A stretch of DNA of 37,512 bases from Halomonas sp. (GTDB lineage Bacteria; Pseudomonadota; Gammaproteobacteria; Pseudomonadales; Halomonadaceae). The position numbers were made by a program, and so were the translations under genes. Each line of letters begins with the position of its first letter. The first letter of the stretch is position 1. Shown one piece after another: positions 18,207 to 25,733 of the stretch. Location of the stretch: assembly GCF_007625055.1 (NCBI RefSeq), contig NZ_VMQS01000021.1:1-37512 (forward strand), written 5' to 3'. The notes beneath the pieces were generated by a model. The model did not search any database, was not told the DNA's origin, and saw nothing but the letters and a program-made list of their open reading frames with translations.

Positions 18207-18479
18207 TCAATGACCCGCCTTGATCTTCGGCGCTTTACTGGCGATGGTTTTTTCCTTGATCCGCCATTTGATCTTGACTTCAACTTCCTGCTTGTCGCCT
18301 TCATCGCTGGCTCGCAGAGAGACCTGCAGCAGTTGCTGGGGCGACAGCACCAGATCATCATCACTTTCCTGAAAGGCCAGATGCCCTTCATTGATAGCCT
18401 TGGCCAGTGTCACCAGCAGCTCCTGAGTGGCCTCACGGTCAAGCAGCGAGTCATGGCTGAACTTGGTTTTTGACTTCAT
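18207..18479 (-). CDS. Amphi-Trp domain protein (GAK system)
   Basis: This is a 90-residue acidic-then-basic soluble protein. The opening MKSKTKFSHDSLLDREATQELL, the GHLAFQESDDDLVLSP middle and the strand EVEVKIKWRIKE with a single Trp match the small amphi-Trp family, named for an amphipathic strand with a conserved Trp. Members are found with the ATP-grasp and HprK-like genes of GAK systems. It is the last gene of the cluster, 42 bases after the metallophosphoesterase. Function unknown; by size and abundance of charge it could be the modified substrate or an adaptor, which is speculation. Confidence 0.85.
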   Translation of the reverse strand: MKSKTKFSHDSLLDREATQELLVTLAKAINEGHLAFQESDDDLVLSPQQLLQVSLRASDEGDKQEVEVKIKWRIKEKTIASKAPKIKAGH

Positions 18480-18521
18480 TGATGGCCCCCGTTGAGCCTT
18501 TGTTCAATTAACCCTTCTCGA

Positions 18522-19880
18522 TTAAATCCCTGGTGACGACGCCTTGCCCGTCCGCTTTCCCTTGCGCCCGGGCCTGAATACCTTGGCCACTGGATAGTCA
18601 CCGCTCAGGCCCACCAGGCCGCGCTTTTTATCAATCAGGGTGGCACCCACGCCCATGCCCTCAAGCCCTTCGCTTTTGCGCGAGTTGGCATCCAGGGTGA
18701 TGTCGGCCTCGATATGAATCAGATCATTCTTGAGCGAAACGCGCTGGCCGGCGTGCTGATTGATATGCCCGTGCACCAGCACCTGAATACCGGCCTTTCT
18801 GGCCACTTTGGCGCCGTGACGGGTCAGCGGCAGATCAGCCTTGCGATATTTGGTTCTGAAGGTATTGGCCAGCGAGCCATAGTAGAAGCTGAACAGGTTC
18901 TGGCTCATCAGGTTCTTTTTGAATGCCTGGTTGGCATGCTTGATGCCATGATTGGCCAGCAGTTCTGCCATATTGTCATCCAGGCCTGCATGCAAAAACA
19001 GAAAGGAACCGCGTTTTTTAACCAGCTGCATGCGGCGGAAAAACCAGCCAAACTCACCAGAGGGTTTGAGAAACAGGGAGCGGCATTTCATGGCCGCCGC
19101 ATATACCTGCTGCAGAGAAAGCCCTTTTTTGGCGCAATGGCTCTCAAAGCTCTCGGCTTTTTTGCGCATCTTGCTGATTTCACGGTCAATGCCTTCTGGC
19201 GTCAGAAAACCCGCTGCGTAGAAAGGAAAATTTTCAAACCAGGCATCACTGGGAAACAGCGCCTTTCGGCAAGCGTCTTCATCGGGTATGTCCCTGTCCC
19301 ATTGGCTATCCGCCAGGTACTGATCAAAGACCTCCTTGAACAGCGGAATGACCTTCTTGCCCATACGCACAAACAGGTGCTGGCTGCCGGTATCGGTGTC
19401 GCGTTTCAGCGATAGCAGACCCATCAGCAGGCGCAGATCATGATTACCGGCCAGCAGGGTGACATTGGCCTTTAGGCGGTAGAGGTGCGCCAGGCTGCGC
19501 AACAGCATCAGATTGCTGGGCCCTTTATCCAGGCAGTCACCGCCCACGATGATTTCGGCCTGCTTGCCGAATCGGGTCAGTTCATATTCACACAGCTGGA
19601 CACCGTCACGCTCGATGACCCCAGCGGCTAACAGTGACGCTTCAAAAGCTTCAGCATCGGCGTGGGCATCGGAGATAAACACTACCGGTTTGGCAGGCCA
19701 GTTAAAACGCTTTTTCTGCGCGCGACGCTGAAAAGCGGCTAACGCATCATCATGGTTGACGGATGTCGGGTCATCCGGCCAGGGCGCCCACTCGGTTGGC
19801 AGCTGGCTCAGCACAGCATTGTGATAGGAATGCCTGCTGACCTGTGGAATAAGATTGAATGCTGTCATGGTCGCCATCAT
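18522..19880 (-). CDS. Calcineurin-like metallophosphoesterase in the GAK cluster
   Basis: This is a 452-residue cytoplasmic phosphoesterase. The metal-binding motifs are in order: SDAHAD (D-x-H), GGDCLDKGP (GD-x-x-D), LAGNHD (GNHD), FLHAGLDD and VLVHGHINQH (GH-x-x-H). About 150 residues are inserted between GNHD and the next histidine motif, a helical region rich in Lys and Phe that is longer than in simple members. The C-terminus is Lys/Arg-rich. It starts 3 bases after the histidine phosphatase gene, so it is co-translated. Whether it acts on protein, nucleotide or small phosphoester is not visible. Confidence 0.88.
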   Translation of the reverse strand: MMATMTAFNLIPQVSRHSYHNAVLSQLPTEWAPWPDDPTSVNHDDALAAFQRRAQKKRFNWPAKPVVFISDAHADAEAFEASLLAAGVIERDGVQLCEYELTRFGKQAEIIVGGDCLDKGPSNLMLLRSLAHLYRLKANVTLLAGNHDLRLLMGLLSLKRDTDTGSQHLFVRMGKKVIPLFKEVFDQYLADSQWDRDIPDEDACRKALFPSDAWFENFPFYAAGFLTPEGIDREISKMRKKAESFESHCAKKGLSLQQVYAAAMKCRSLFLKPSGEFGWFFRRMQLVKKRGSFLFLHAGLDDNMAELLANHGIKHANQAFKKNLMSQNLFSFYYGSLANTFRTKYRKADLPLTRHGAKVARKAGIQVLVHGHINQHAGQRVSLKNDLIHIEADITLDANSRKSEGLEGMGVGATLIDKKRGLVGLSGDYPVAKVFRPGRKGKRTGKASSPGI

Positions 19881-19883
19881 CTT

Positions 19884-20567
19884 CTAGTCGAGAGGGTCCG
19901 CCGCCTGACGGTGTTTCCAGTTGCCATAAAGCCGACTCCAGCCGTCGGCTTGTCTTTCAAAAACGACCGGATGACCGTGAAACATGCTCAACCGTTTAAT
20001 ATCGCTGAAAGAGATGACATCCAGATGATAGCAGGCATGGCGGATAGAGGCACCGTGGCCCACGATCAACCGAACGTGGCCATCGGCGGCTGAAGGCAAC
20101 CCCTGTAGATGGCGGGCAACCCGCTCGCCGGCCGCCAGCAATGACTCGGCCCCCTCAAAGGGTAACCTGAAGTGGCTGGCGGATTTCCAGCCTTCGGGCA
20201 AAGGCGCCAGGCGTGGGTCCTGGGCGACAATACGTTCGATTTCACCAACGCTGAGATTGGCCACAGACCCCACGCTGCGCTCACACAGGGCAGAAAAGCT
20301 GCTGACGGACGCCGGCTCGGTAAACAAAGAGGCCAGTTCCTGGCGAAAGATATCCGCTGTCTGCCAGGCTCTTAACAGCGTCGAGCAGTGAATGTCGCTA
20401 TCTAACTGCAATCCTGACGCGGCCAGCCAGTCGCCGAACGCTCGAGCTTGTGTTCTGACCTCGGCCTCGCCTTTCGCCGTCAGTGGGTAAGGCTGCAGCG
20501 CACTGGGCGTCTCCGCCCGCTGGGCATAATCACCGTGACGAACCAGCGCCAGTCGCTGCACACTCAT
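19884..20567 (-). CDS. Histidine phosphatase (phosphoglycerate-mutase-like)
   Basis: This 227-residue protein has the catalytic RHG motif at 10-12 (LALVRHGDYAQR), a TLLRAWQTADIF segment corresponding to the conserved RAxQTA, and the second catalytic His in LIVGHGASIRHACYHLD. It resembles the SixA / alpha-ribazole phosphatase branch more than true mutases. Its ATG overlaps the stop of the HprK-like gene (ATGA), tying its expression to that kinase, as expected for a kinase-phosphatase pair. The substrate is unknown. Confidence 0.9.
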   Translation of the reverse strand: MSVQRLALVRHGDYAQRAETPSALQPYPLTAKGEAEVRTQARAFGDWLAASGLQLDSDIHCSTLLRAWQTADIFRQELASLFTEPASVSSFSALCERSVGSVANLSVGEIERIVAQDPRLAPLPEGWKSASHFRLPFEGAESLLAAGERVARHLQGLPSAADGHVRLIVGHGASIRHACYHLDVISFSDIKRLSMFHGHPVVFERQADGWSRLYGNWKHRQAADPLD

Positions 20568-21673
20568 GCCAGCAGGCCTTCTGCCTCAAGCAGCTCGATG
20601 GCGCGGTCGAAGTCCACTCCACCGGTCAGACGTAATACCTTTACACCGGCCAGCTGACGGGCGTAAACGTCACAGGAAGGTGCCTGTTCAGGGGGAAAGT
20701 GGCCATCGTCAGATTGAAAAAACGGCCCCGAACTTTTACGCAGACCTTCCAGCGCCTCAGGCGTTTGCTCAATCTCCACGCGGCTTAGCCCGGTGGGCAT
20801 GGCGGAAGACAGCGACCAGTCAAGCAATACCAGCGTGCCCAGCTTGCTTGACAGTGCCGCTTTACCCTCCCCATAAAGCGCTGGAATCAGGACATCATGT
20901 TTGTGCTCAACGTCCCAGAGTTGCGCGGCAGGCATCCGTCGATAGCGTTCACTCTCAGCCGGGCTCAACAGACTGGCGAGCCGCGGAGAGCTGACCAGGG
21001 TGCCCGGGTTCACCCGAGGGTGTTTGGCTACGCCCAGCACCTCGGTGACGGTTGCTTCGGGCTGCGATCTGAACAGGATACGGTCATTGGACAGAAAGCG
21101 AACGCCGGTTTTTTCCAGGGCTTTCAGCATCAGGGTCGACTTGCCGCCCCCTGAACTGGCCGCAATGGCCGTTGCCTGACCATCAACTGTAAAAGCGGCG
21201 GCGTGCCCCAGCAGATAACCGCGGCGCTGCTGAACATTGAGAAACTGGTTGTTGATAAAATTGACGACCTGAGAGAAATGCCGATTCAGATCACCCATGG
21301 CAAGCGGAGTGTCGAGGGTCTGGAGAAATACCATGCCGGTGCGGACTTTATGAATCCAGCGGCCCTCAGGCGCATCCCGGTAAGCCTCTTTCAGACCATT
21401 AGGGCCGGGTTTATGGCGCGTGACCGGTGTCCACTCCATGCCTTGGGTGTTAACCGCCTGATCGATCAGAAACACGCTTAGCAACGGCTGGTCGTGACGC
21501 ACAGTACTGGCGGTCAAACCTGAATAATACTGGTCAAGTAACGTAAGCGTTTGAGGATTGTCTGCCCATATCTGGATGTTCAGCCCCTGAAACGCCAGTA
21601 ACCGATGCGCCGTGCAGTTGGCCGTAAGGCTGGCCATGGACAGGTAATCAGGGGCGACAGGATTGAGGGTCAT
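20564..21673 (-). CDS. HprK-related P-loop kinase (GAK system, type B)
   Basis: This 369-residue protein is related to HPr serine kinase/phosphorylase. The P-loop AASSGGGKST is at 171-180, preceded by GYLLGHAAAF with the HprK-type catalytic His157, and LSNDRIL at 194-200 matches the HprK acidic/ND motif. It lacks the N-terminal domain of real HprK and has its own 150-residue N-terminal region. No HPr or phosphotransferase gene is nearby, so HPr is unlikely to be the substrate. Overlapping starts with both neighbours (ATGA at 21671-21675 and at 20564-20567) show tight coupling. I recall this family as HprK-related kinase B of the GAK system. Confidence 0.87.
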   Translation of the reverse strand: MTLNPVAPDYLSMASLTANCTAHRLLAFQGLNIQIWADNPQTLTLLDQYYSGLTASTVRHDQPLLSVFLIDQAVNTQGMEWTPVTRHKPGPNGLKEAYRDAPEGRWIHKVRTGMVFLQTLDTPLAMGDLNRHFSQVVNFINNQFLNVQQRRGYLLGHAAAFTVDGQATAIAASSGGGKSTLMLKALEKTGVRFLSNDRILFRSQPEATVTEVLGVAKHPRVNPGTLVSSPRLASLLSPAESERYRRMPAAQLWDVEHKHDVLIPALYGEGKAALSSKLGTLVLLDWSLSSAMPTGLSRVEIEQTPEALEGLRKSSGPFFQSDDGHFPPEQAPSCDVYARQLAGVKVLRLTGGVDFDRAIELLEAEGLLA

Positions 21674-22581
21674 CAGGCGGGCTCCCGGTTATCAGCCTGC
21701 AGTTCGGCAAGCACGTAATCACACAGGGTTCCGGCGGCATCCAGGCCGCAGCCCTTGAGCGCCCCGCTGAAACCGCCAAAAGCGGAAACTTCGAACACCA
21801 CAGGCCCTTCATCGGTCAGGGCGATATCCACAGTGGTGAAGCTCAGCTCAAAACAGGCCTGTGCCTGACGGCCAAGCGCAATCAGTTCCGGGCCGGCATG
21901 ATAGGCCTGGTACTTGCCCCCACTATGAATGGTGGTGTTCCAGGTATTGGCGCCGCTCACCCGTGCATAGGTACACAGGTACTCGCCGCCGATAAACACC
22001 ATGCCCAGGTCCTGACCGCCCAGATTGACAAATTTCTGCAGGTAAAAAAGCCCGTGACTGTCTTTGAAAGCCTCCAGTTTGCGCCGATTGGTCGATTCAT
22101 CATTGGCGCCATCCAATACCACCATGCCGCGGGCCTTGGTGGAATACAGCGGCTTGAGAATCGCCTTGCCGAATTCCCTGACCGCTTCCAGCGCTTCATC
22201 GGTGTTTTCAGTTACCCGAGTGGGCGGCAGGCTGACATTGCCCGACGCCAGCGCGGCGGTGCCCTCAAGGCGGTTGATCAGTCGGCTTATCTGTTCCGGG
22301 CGGCTGAAGCAGCGCACGCCATCGGCTTCCAGACTCCCCAGCATGCGGATCCGGTCATCGGCAGCCGGTGAATAGGTCTCACTGACCTTTTTGATGATGA
22401 CGCCATCCAGTTCATTGAGCAGCATATCGCCATAGCGTAACTTGCCCGTCTCAAGTTCCAGGACGACCTCGGCCATATCCACTACGCAGCGATAGCCGGT
22501 ACGCGCCTCCAGGTGGTCGGCCAGGATATCGGTCGACCATTTCCCCGGCGTTCCGATGACGGCAATCCGCTTATCAATCAT
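21673..22581 (-). CDS. RimK-like ATP-grasp ligase (GAK system)
   Basis: This 302-residue ATP-grasp enzyme is related to glutamate ligases such as RimK. The N-terminal pre-grasp reads RIAVIGTPGKWSTDILADHL. The ATP-grasp core has AILKPLYSTKARGM (ATP-binding Lys), YLQKFVNLGGQDLGMVFIGG and the metal-binding end VVFEVSAFGGFSGALKGCG. Start 22581 (MIDKRIAV) is preferred over the in-frame start at 22617 because TGAGGA lies upstream and it creates an 8-base overlap with the preceding kinase gene. Family knowledge suggests it joins an amino acid to a carboxylate. What it extends is unknown. Confidence 0.88.
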   Translation of the reverse strand: MIDKRIAVIGTPGKWSTDILADHLEARTGYRCVVDMAEVVLELETGKLRYGDMLLNELDGVIIKKVSETYSPAADDRIRMLGSLEADGVRCFSRPEQISRLINRLEGTAALASGNVSLPPTRVTENTDEALEAVREFGKAILKPLYSTKARGMVVLDGANDESTNRRKLEAFKDSHGLFYLQKFVNLGGQDLGMVFIGGEYLCTYARVSGANTWNTTIHSGGKYQAYHAGPELIALGRQAQACFELSFTTVDIALTDEGPVVFEVSAFGGFSGALKGCGLDAAGTLCDYVLAELQADNREPA

Positions 22582-24211
22582 GGAAAATATCCTCAAGGGG
22601 AAGCTGGTAGGTATCAAGGGCGTGGGGGTTCACCAGGGTGATTGCTTCCAGCAGATAGCTGGCTCTGAGCGCCAACGCACTGGCAAACTGCCTGTCGTAG
22701 ATAAAGCGAGTGGAGGTGGCAAACGAGCGCCCCAGGGCAATCGCCAGACGCGCATCAAACCCTGTGTCCTTGTTGCTCTTGGCAAACCGCCGGGCAAACT
22801 GATACAGCTGGTGGATCAGGCCCATCAGCTCAGCCCTGGGGGCGGCATCCAGAATCGGCAGTCGATAGATCGATACCATCAGAACGGACAGGTCCTGGAC
22901 ATAATCCGAATACGACGCGCGGTGCAGGTCGATAAAGTAGATGCGGTCCTTGATATCGTCATAAATGATGTTATCTACGTTGAAATCACCGTGAATCAAT
23001 ACGGAAAACGGCGCTTTCAGCTGTTTTTCCAGGCTGCCAACGTGGTCAATCAGCTGGTCAAAGCTTGGGCGCGACAGCCCGCAGATGCGCTGACCTTCAT
23101 TGAACAGACCAGGATGGGTATGCTGACTTTCCGGCAGGCGTTTACGCAGCTGCTGCATATAACCAGGTTGTGCCGTTTCAGCGGTGCGTGAACTTTTCCA
23201 GATCTTTCTCAGGGTTTTCTGCAGCTTATCGGTCAGCTGACGGGCGGCGTCCCATTGATGGTTCAACAGCAGCGATTCAAGCGTATGCCCGGGCAGGTGC
23301 TCAATCACCATGGAGCTCAACTTATCGCCTTTTTCAACATGGTGGGAAAGCACCGTTGGCGCCACCTTGGGGTAGACCTCGTTCCACTGGTCCACGCCGG
23401 AGAGCTCTTCAATCACCTTCTTGCTCTGGCCCTCCTTGTAGACCGCCATGACCTCACCCGAGTCAGCATGCTCCGCCTTGAGGGTGGCAATGGTACTGCC
23501 ACTGCGGGTCAGTGCCAGACGCTCGACGCTGAAACCGGCGTCCTGATCGGCCATGGCGTGTGCCGCCTGCCTGAGCTGCTTGTAGTTCTGCAGCCGCACC
23601 GCAGGGCCAAAGTTGGCCGCCAGCAAGGCATCTGCCAGCGCCGATAGCAGATACACCATGCGCCGAATCTGGAAATCCAGCACCGCACAGGCACCGGTGC
23701 TGGACGTTTCCGGCAGGCGGGCGAGCAGCTTGGGAATCCGGCGACCTATCTTGAGTCCTTGACGGGTATTGGCGTTATCCAGCTTGATGGTCACCAGCTT
23801 GAGCGATTTACCAATTGATCGGATCACCTTGGCGTAAGCCTTCAGATTGCCCTTCAGATCATCCTTGAGATCGCCCTTCAGATCCTTATTCGACAGTTTT
23901 TCCAACGACCTGATATCGGTCACTTCCAGGCAGGCATGGCCCAACTGGTCAAGCAGACTGGCCAGACGTTCCAGAGATTTGGATTGTTGGAACCCGGTAC
24001 CAGCCACCTTACGCCTATGCACATCCATCGCTACCGCAAGTTCGACCTTTTCCAGCAGGGTGCTCCGGTAACCTTTTCGATCAATCAGACGCTGTGCCAC
24101 GGCCCCTTTGGGTTGAGTCACATAAACTTCAACTAAATCAAAGTGATTTTCAACTTCGAATCGGAGAAAATAAAAATGCTCCAGTATGGTCGTGTTGATA
24201 GCCAGCCTCAC
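22574..24211 (-). CDS. APH-like kinase with long N-terminal region (GAK cluster)
   Basis: This is a 545-residue protein. The C-terminal half is an aminoglycoside-phosphotransferase-fold kinase with catalytic loop HGDFNVDN (407-414) and metal-binding Asp428 in YFIDLHRASYSDY. The N-terminal 250 residues are helical and match nothing I know. They include a Lys/Asp repeat, LKGDLKDDLKGNLK, near 110-125. The start is doubtful: GTG 24211 has a weak ribosome site and the first 30 codons are A+T-rich and Phe-rich compared with the rest. An internal GTG after AAAGGGGCC near 24102 is an alternative. It leads the GAK operon. It is unlikely to be a resistance enzyme, given its company. Confidence 0.85.
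   Translation of the reverse strand: MRLAINTTILEHFYFLRFEVENHFDLVEVYVTQPKGAVAQRLIDRKGYRSTLLEKVELAVAMDVHRRKVAGTGFQQSKSLERLASLLDQLGHACLEVTDIRSLEKLSNKDLKGDLKDDLKGNLKAYAKVIRSIGKSLKLVTIKLDNANTRQGLKIGRRIPKLLARLPETSSTGACAVLDFQIRRMVYLLSALADALLAANFGPAVRLQNYKQLRQAAHAMADQDAGFSVERLALTRSGSTIATLKAEHADSGEVMAVYKEGQSKKVIEELSGVDQWNEVYPKVAPTVLSHHVEKGDKLSSMVIEHLPGHTLESLLLNHQWDAARQLTDKLQKTLRKIWKSSRTAETAQPGYMQQLRKRLPESQHTHPGLFNEGQRICGLSRPSFDQLIDHVGSLEKQLKAPFSVLIHGDFNVDNIIYDDIKDRIYFIDLHRASYSDYVQDLSVLMVSIYRLPILDAAPRAELMGLIHQLYQFARRFAKSNKDTGFDARLAIALGRSFATSTRFIYDRQFASALALRASYLLEAITLVNPHALDTYQLPLEDIFHD
23839..23886. repeat. Four 12-bp tandem repeats inside the APH-like kinase gene
   Basis: Units read CCTTCAGATTGC, CCTTCAGATCAT, CCTTGAGATCGC, CCTTCAGATCCT, back to back on the plus strand. 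On the coding strand they encode a four-residue period of the form D/N-L-K-x. The reading frame is preserved for any number of copies, so the linker could vary in length between strains. Confidence 0.9.
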
Positions 24212-24330
24212 CGTACAAGTGCCATAGGGACAACGATGATACTATAAGTAATTTTCTCATTCCTGTGTGTTACAACTTTCTTAAATTTCAATGATTTGGA
24301 TAAGCCCTCAACGACCTGAAAGGACACCGG
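24212..24330. promoter_or_regulatory. Divergent promoter region of the GAK cluster
   Basis: This is an A+T-rich gap between the leftward APH-like operon and the rightward CofD-like gene. On the minus strand CTTATAGTATC offers a good -10 (TATAGT), but no convincing -35 lies 17 bases upstream. The layout implies joint control of both halves of the system from here. Confidence 0.4.
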
Positions 24331-25551
24331 ATGAAAAAAAGCCAACAACAGCCCCTGTGCCTTCAGATACCCCGCGACCCCGCTCGGGGCCAGGCGCTGC
24401 GTCTGGCCAGATACCGCAAGGCACCCGAGCTTGGGCCAAAACTGCTTTTCTTCAGTGGCGGTACTGCCTTACGGCGCTTCTCCGAAATATTGACGGACTA
24501 CACCCACAATTCCATTCACCTTGTCACTCCTTTTGACTCCGGAGGCAGCTCTGCCGAGCTGCGCCGGGCCTTTGCCATGCCGGCAGTGGGCGACCTGCGT
24601 GCGCGCTTGCTGTCGCTGGCAGATGATTCGGTGACCGGCCACCCGGACGTGGCCGCCCTGTTTTCCCATCGCCTGAACGGGTCGGCGCTTGAGCAAGACC
24701 TGCTGGATCTGGTCAATGCCAAACATCCGCTGATCAAGGCGATTGCCGAACCCATGCGATCTCTGATTCAAAGCTACCTTGCCGCCTTCAGCCAGCAGAT
24801 GCCGACAGATTTTGATCTCGCCGGCGCCAGCGTAGGCAACCTGATCCTGACGGGTGGCTACCTGATCCACAACCGCTCGCTGGACCCGATTGCTTTCCTG
24901 TTCGGCCAGCTGATCAAGACACGCGGCACGGTCCGCACCACCACCGACGTTGACCTGCAACTGGAAGTCGAGCTAGAGAATGGCCGCACGATTACCGGTC
25001 AGCATAATTTTACCGGTAAGGAAACCGCCTGTATCGATTCCCCGATCCGCGCCATCAAGCTCACCGGGGAAGCCGATGATATTGATACCCTGGATGCTTC
25101 CAGGGTCTGCAAGGAAACCCTGACACTGATTGATTCTGCCGAGCTGCTGGTGTTTCCACCGGGCAGTTTTTACAGCAGCATTATCGCCAACCTGCTGCCC
25201 AAGGGCGTCACCAAGGCCTTGCATAAAAACCCGTCACCCAGAGTTTATGTACCCAGCCTGGGCACCGACCTGGAGACACTTGGCATGACGCTGGCGGATC
25301 AGGTTGAGGTACTGAACCAGCACCTGACAGGCAAACCGGCGGCCAAGACACCCGTCAGGCATAACGCGCGAGGCGCCATCGACTTTGTGCTATTTGATTC
25401 CCGCTTGCTCAAGGTCTCACGCGATCAGCGCAACCGCATCAGTGACGAGATGGGTGCCCAACTGCTGGATACGGACCTGGCTAACGAAACCGGTGACGCC
25501 CACCTCTATGACGATACCAAGCTCGCTCAGGCGCTGCTCGGGCTGACCTGA
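24331..25551 (+). CDS. CofD-like transferase (GAK system)
   Basis: This 406-residue protein is related to CofD (2-phospho-lactate transferase of coenzyme F420 synthesis) and YvcK. Family signs are KLLFFSGGTALRRFSEIL near 40, TPFDSGGSSAELRRAF, PAVGDLRARLL with the characteristic GD-x-R, the GASVGNLILTGGYL loop and VFPPGSFYSSIIANLL. The start has AAAGGA. It is divergent from the rest of the cluster. No other F420 genes (CofC, CofE, CofG/H) are nearby, so F420 synthesis is unlikely. The GAK-associated CofD-related family is the better fit, with unknown substrate. Confidence 0.88.
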   Translation: MKKSQQQPLCLQIPRDPARGQALRLARYRKAPELGPKLLFFSGGTALRRFSEILTDYTHNSIHLVTPFDSGGSSAELRRAFAMPAVGDLRARLLSLADDSVTGHPDVAALFSHRLNGSALEQDLLDLVNAKHPLIKAIAEPMRSLIQSYLAAFSQQMPTDFDLAGASVGNLILTGGYLIHNRSLDPIAFLFGQLIKTRGTVRTTTDVDLQLEVELENGRTITGQHNFTGKETACIDSPIRAIKLTGEADDIDTLDASRVCKETLTLIDSAELLVFPPGSFYSSIIANLLPKGVTKALHKNPSPRVYVPSLGTDLETLGMTLADQVEVLNQHLTGKPAAKTPVRHNARGAIDFVLFDSRLLKVSRDQRNRISDEMGAQLLDTDLANETGDAHLYDDTKLAQALLGLT

Positions 25552-25606
25552 TGGCCACCCTCCTGCCCGCGCCTGTCAAGCACCTTTACTCATCGCCTTG
25601 GCACAA

Positions 25607-25635
25607 TTGCAGGGATCAACACTTACTTTTATAGT
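25607..25635 (+). promoter_or_regulatory. Sigma-70 promoter of the TAXI binding-protein gene, with overlapping dyad
   Basis: A -35 TTGCAG (25607-25612) and a -10 TATAGT (25630-25635) are separated by 17 bases; the start would be near 25642. An imperfect inverted repeat, ACACTTAC (25619-25626) and GTGAAGTGT (25634-25642), straddles the -10, where an operator for a repressor could lie. Confidence 0.55.
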
Positions 25636-25733
25636 GAAGTGTCGCTCAAGGTAAACTCTGTTCCATGAGCGGTTTCCAGAAGAACAACAACGCCGTCCAG
25701 CCAATGCGAATGGGCGCTCTCAAGGAGAAAACA

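Noticed and set aside
20564..21673. HPr kinase/phosphorylase of carbon control
   Set aside because: It lacks the normal N-terminal domain, and no HPr, EI or EIIA gene is nearby.
22574..24211. Aminoglycoside resistance gene
   Set aside because: The kinase fold is shared by many small-molecule kinases; the long N-terminal region and operon partners point elsewhere.
24331..25551. Coenzyme F420 biosynthesis gene cofD
   Set aside because: No other F420 genes are near, and the context is the GAK cluster, so only CofD-like is justified.
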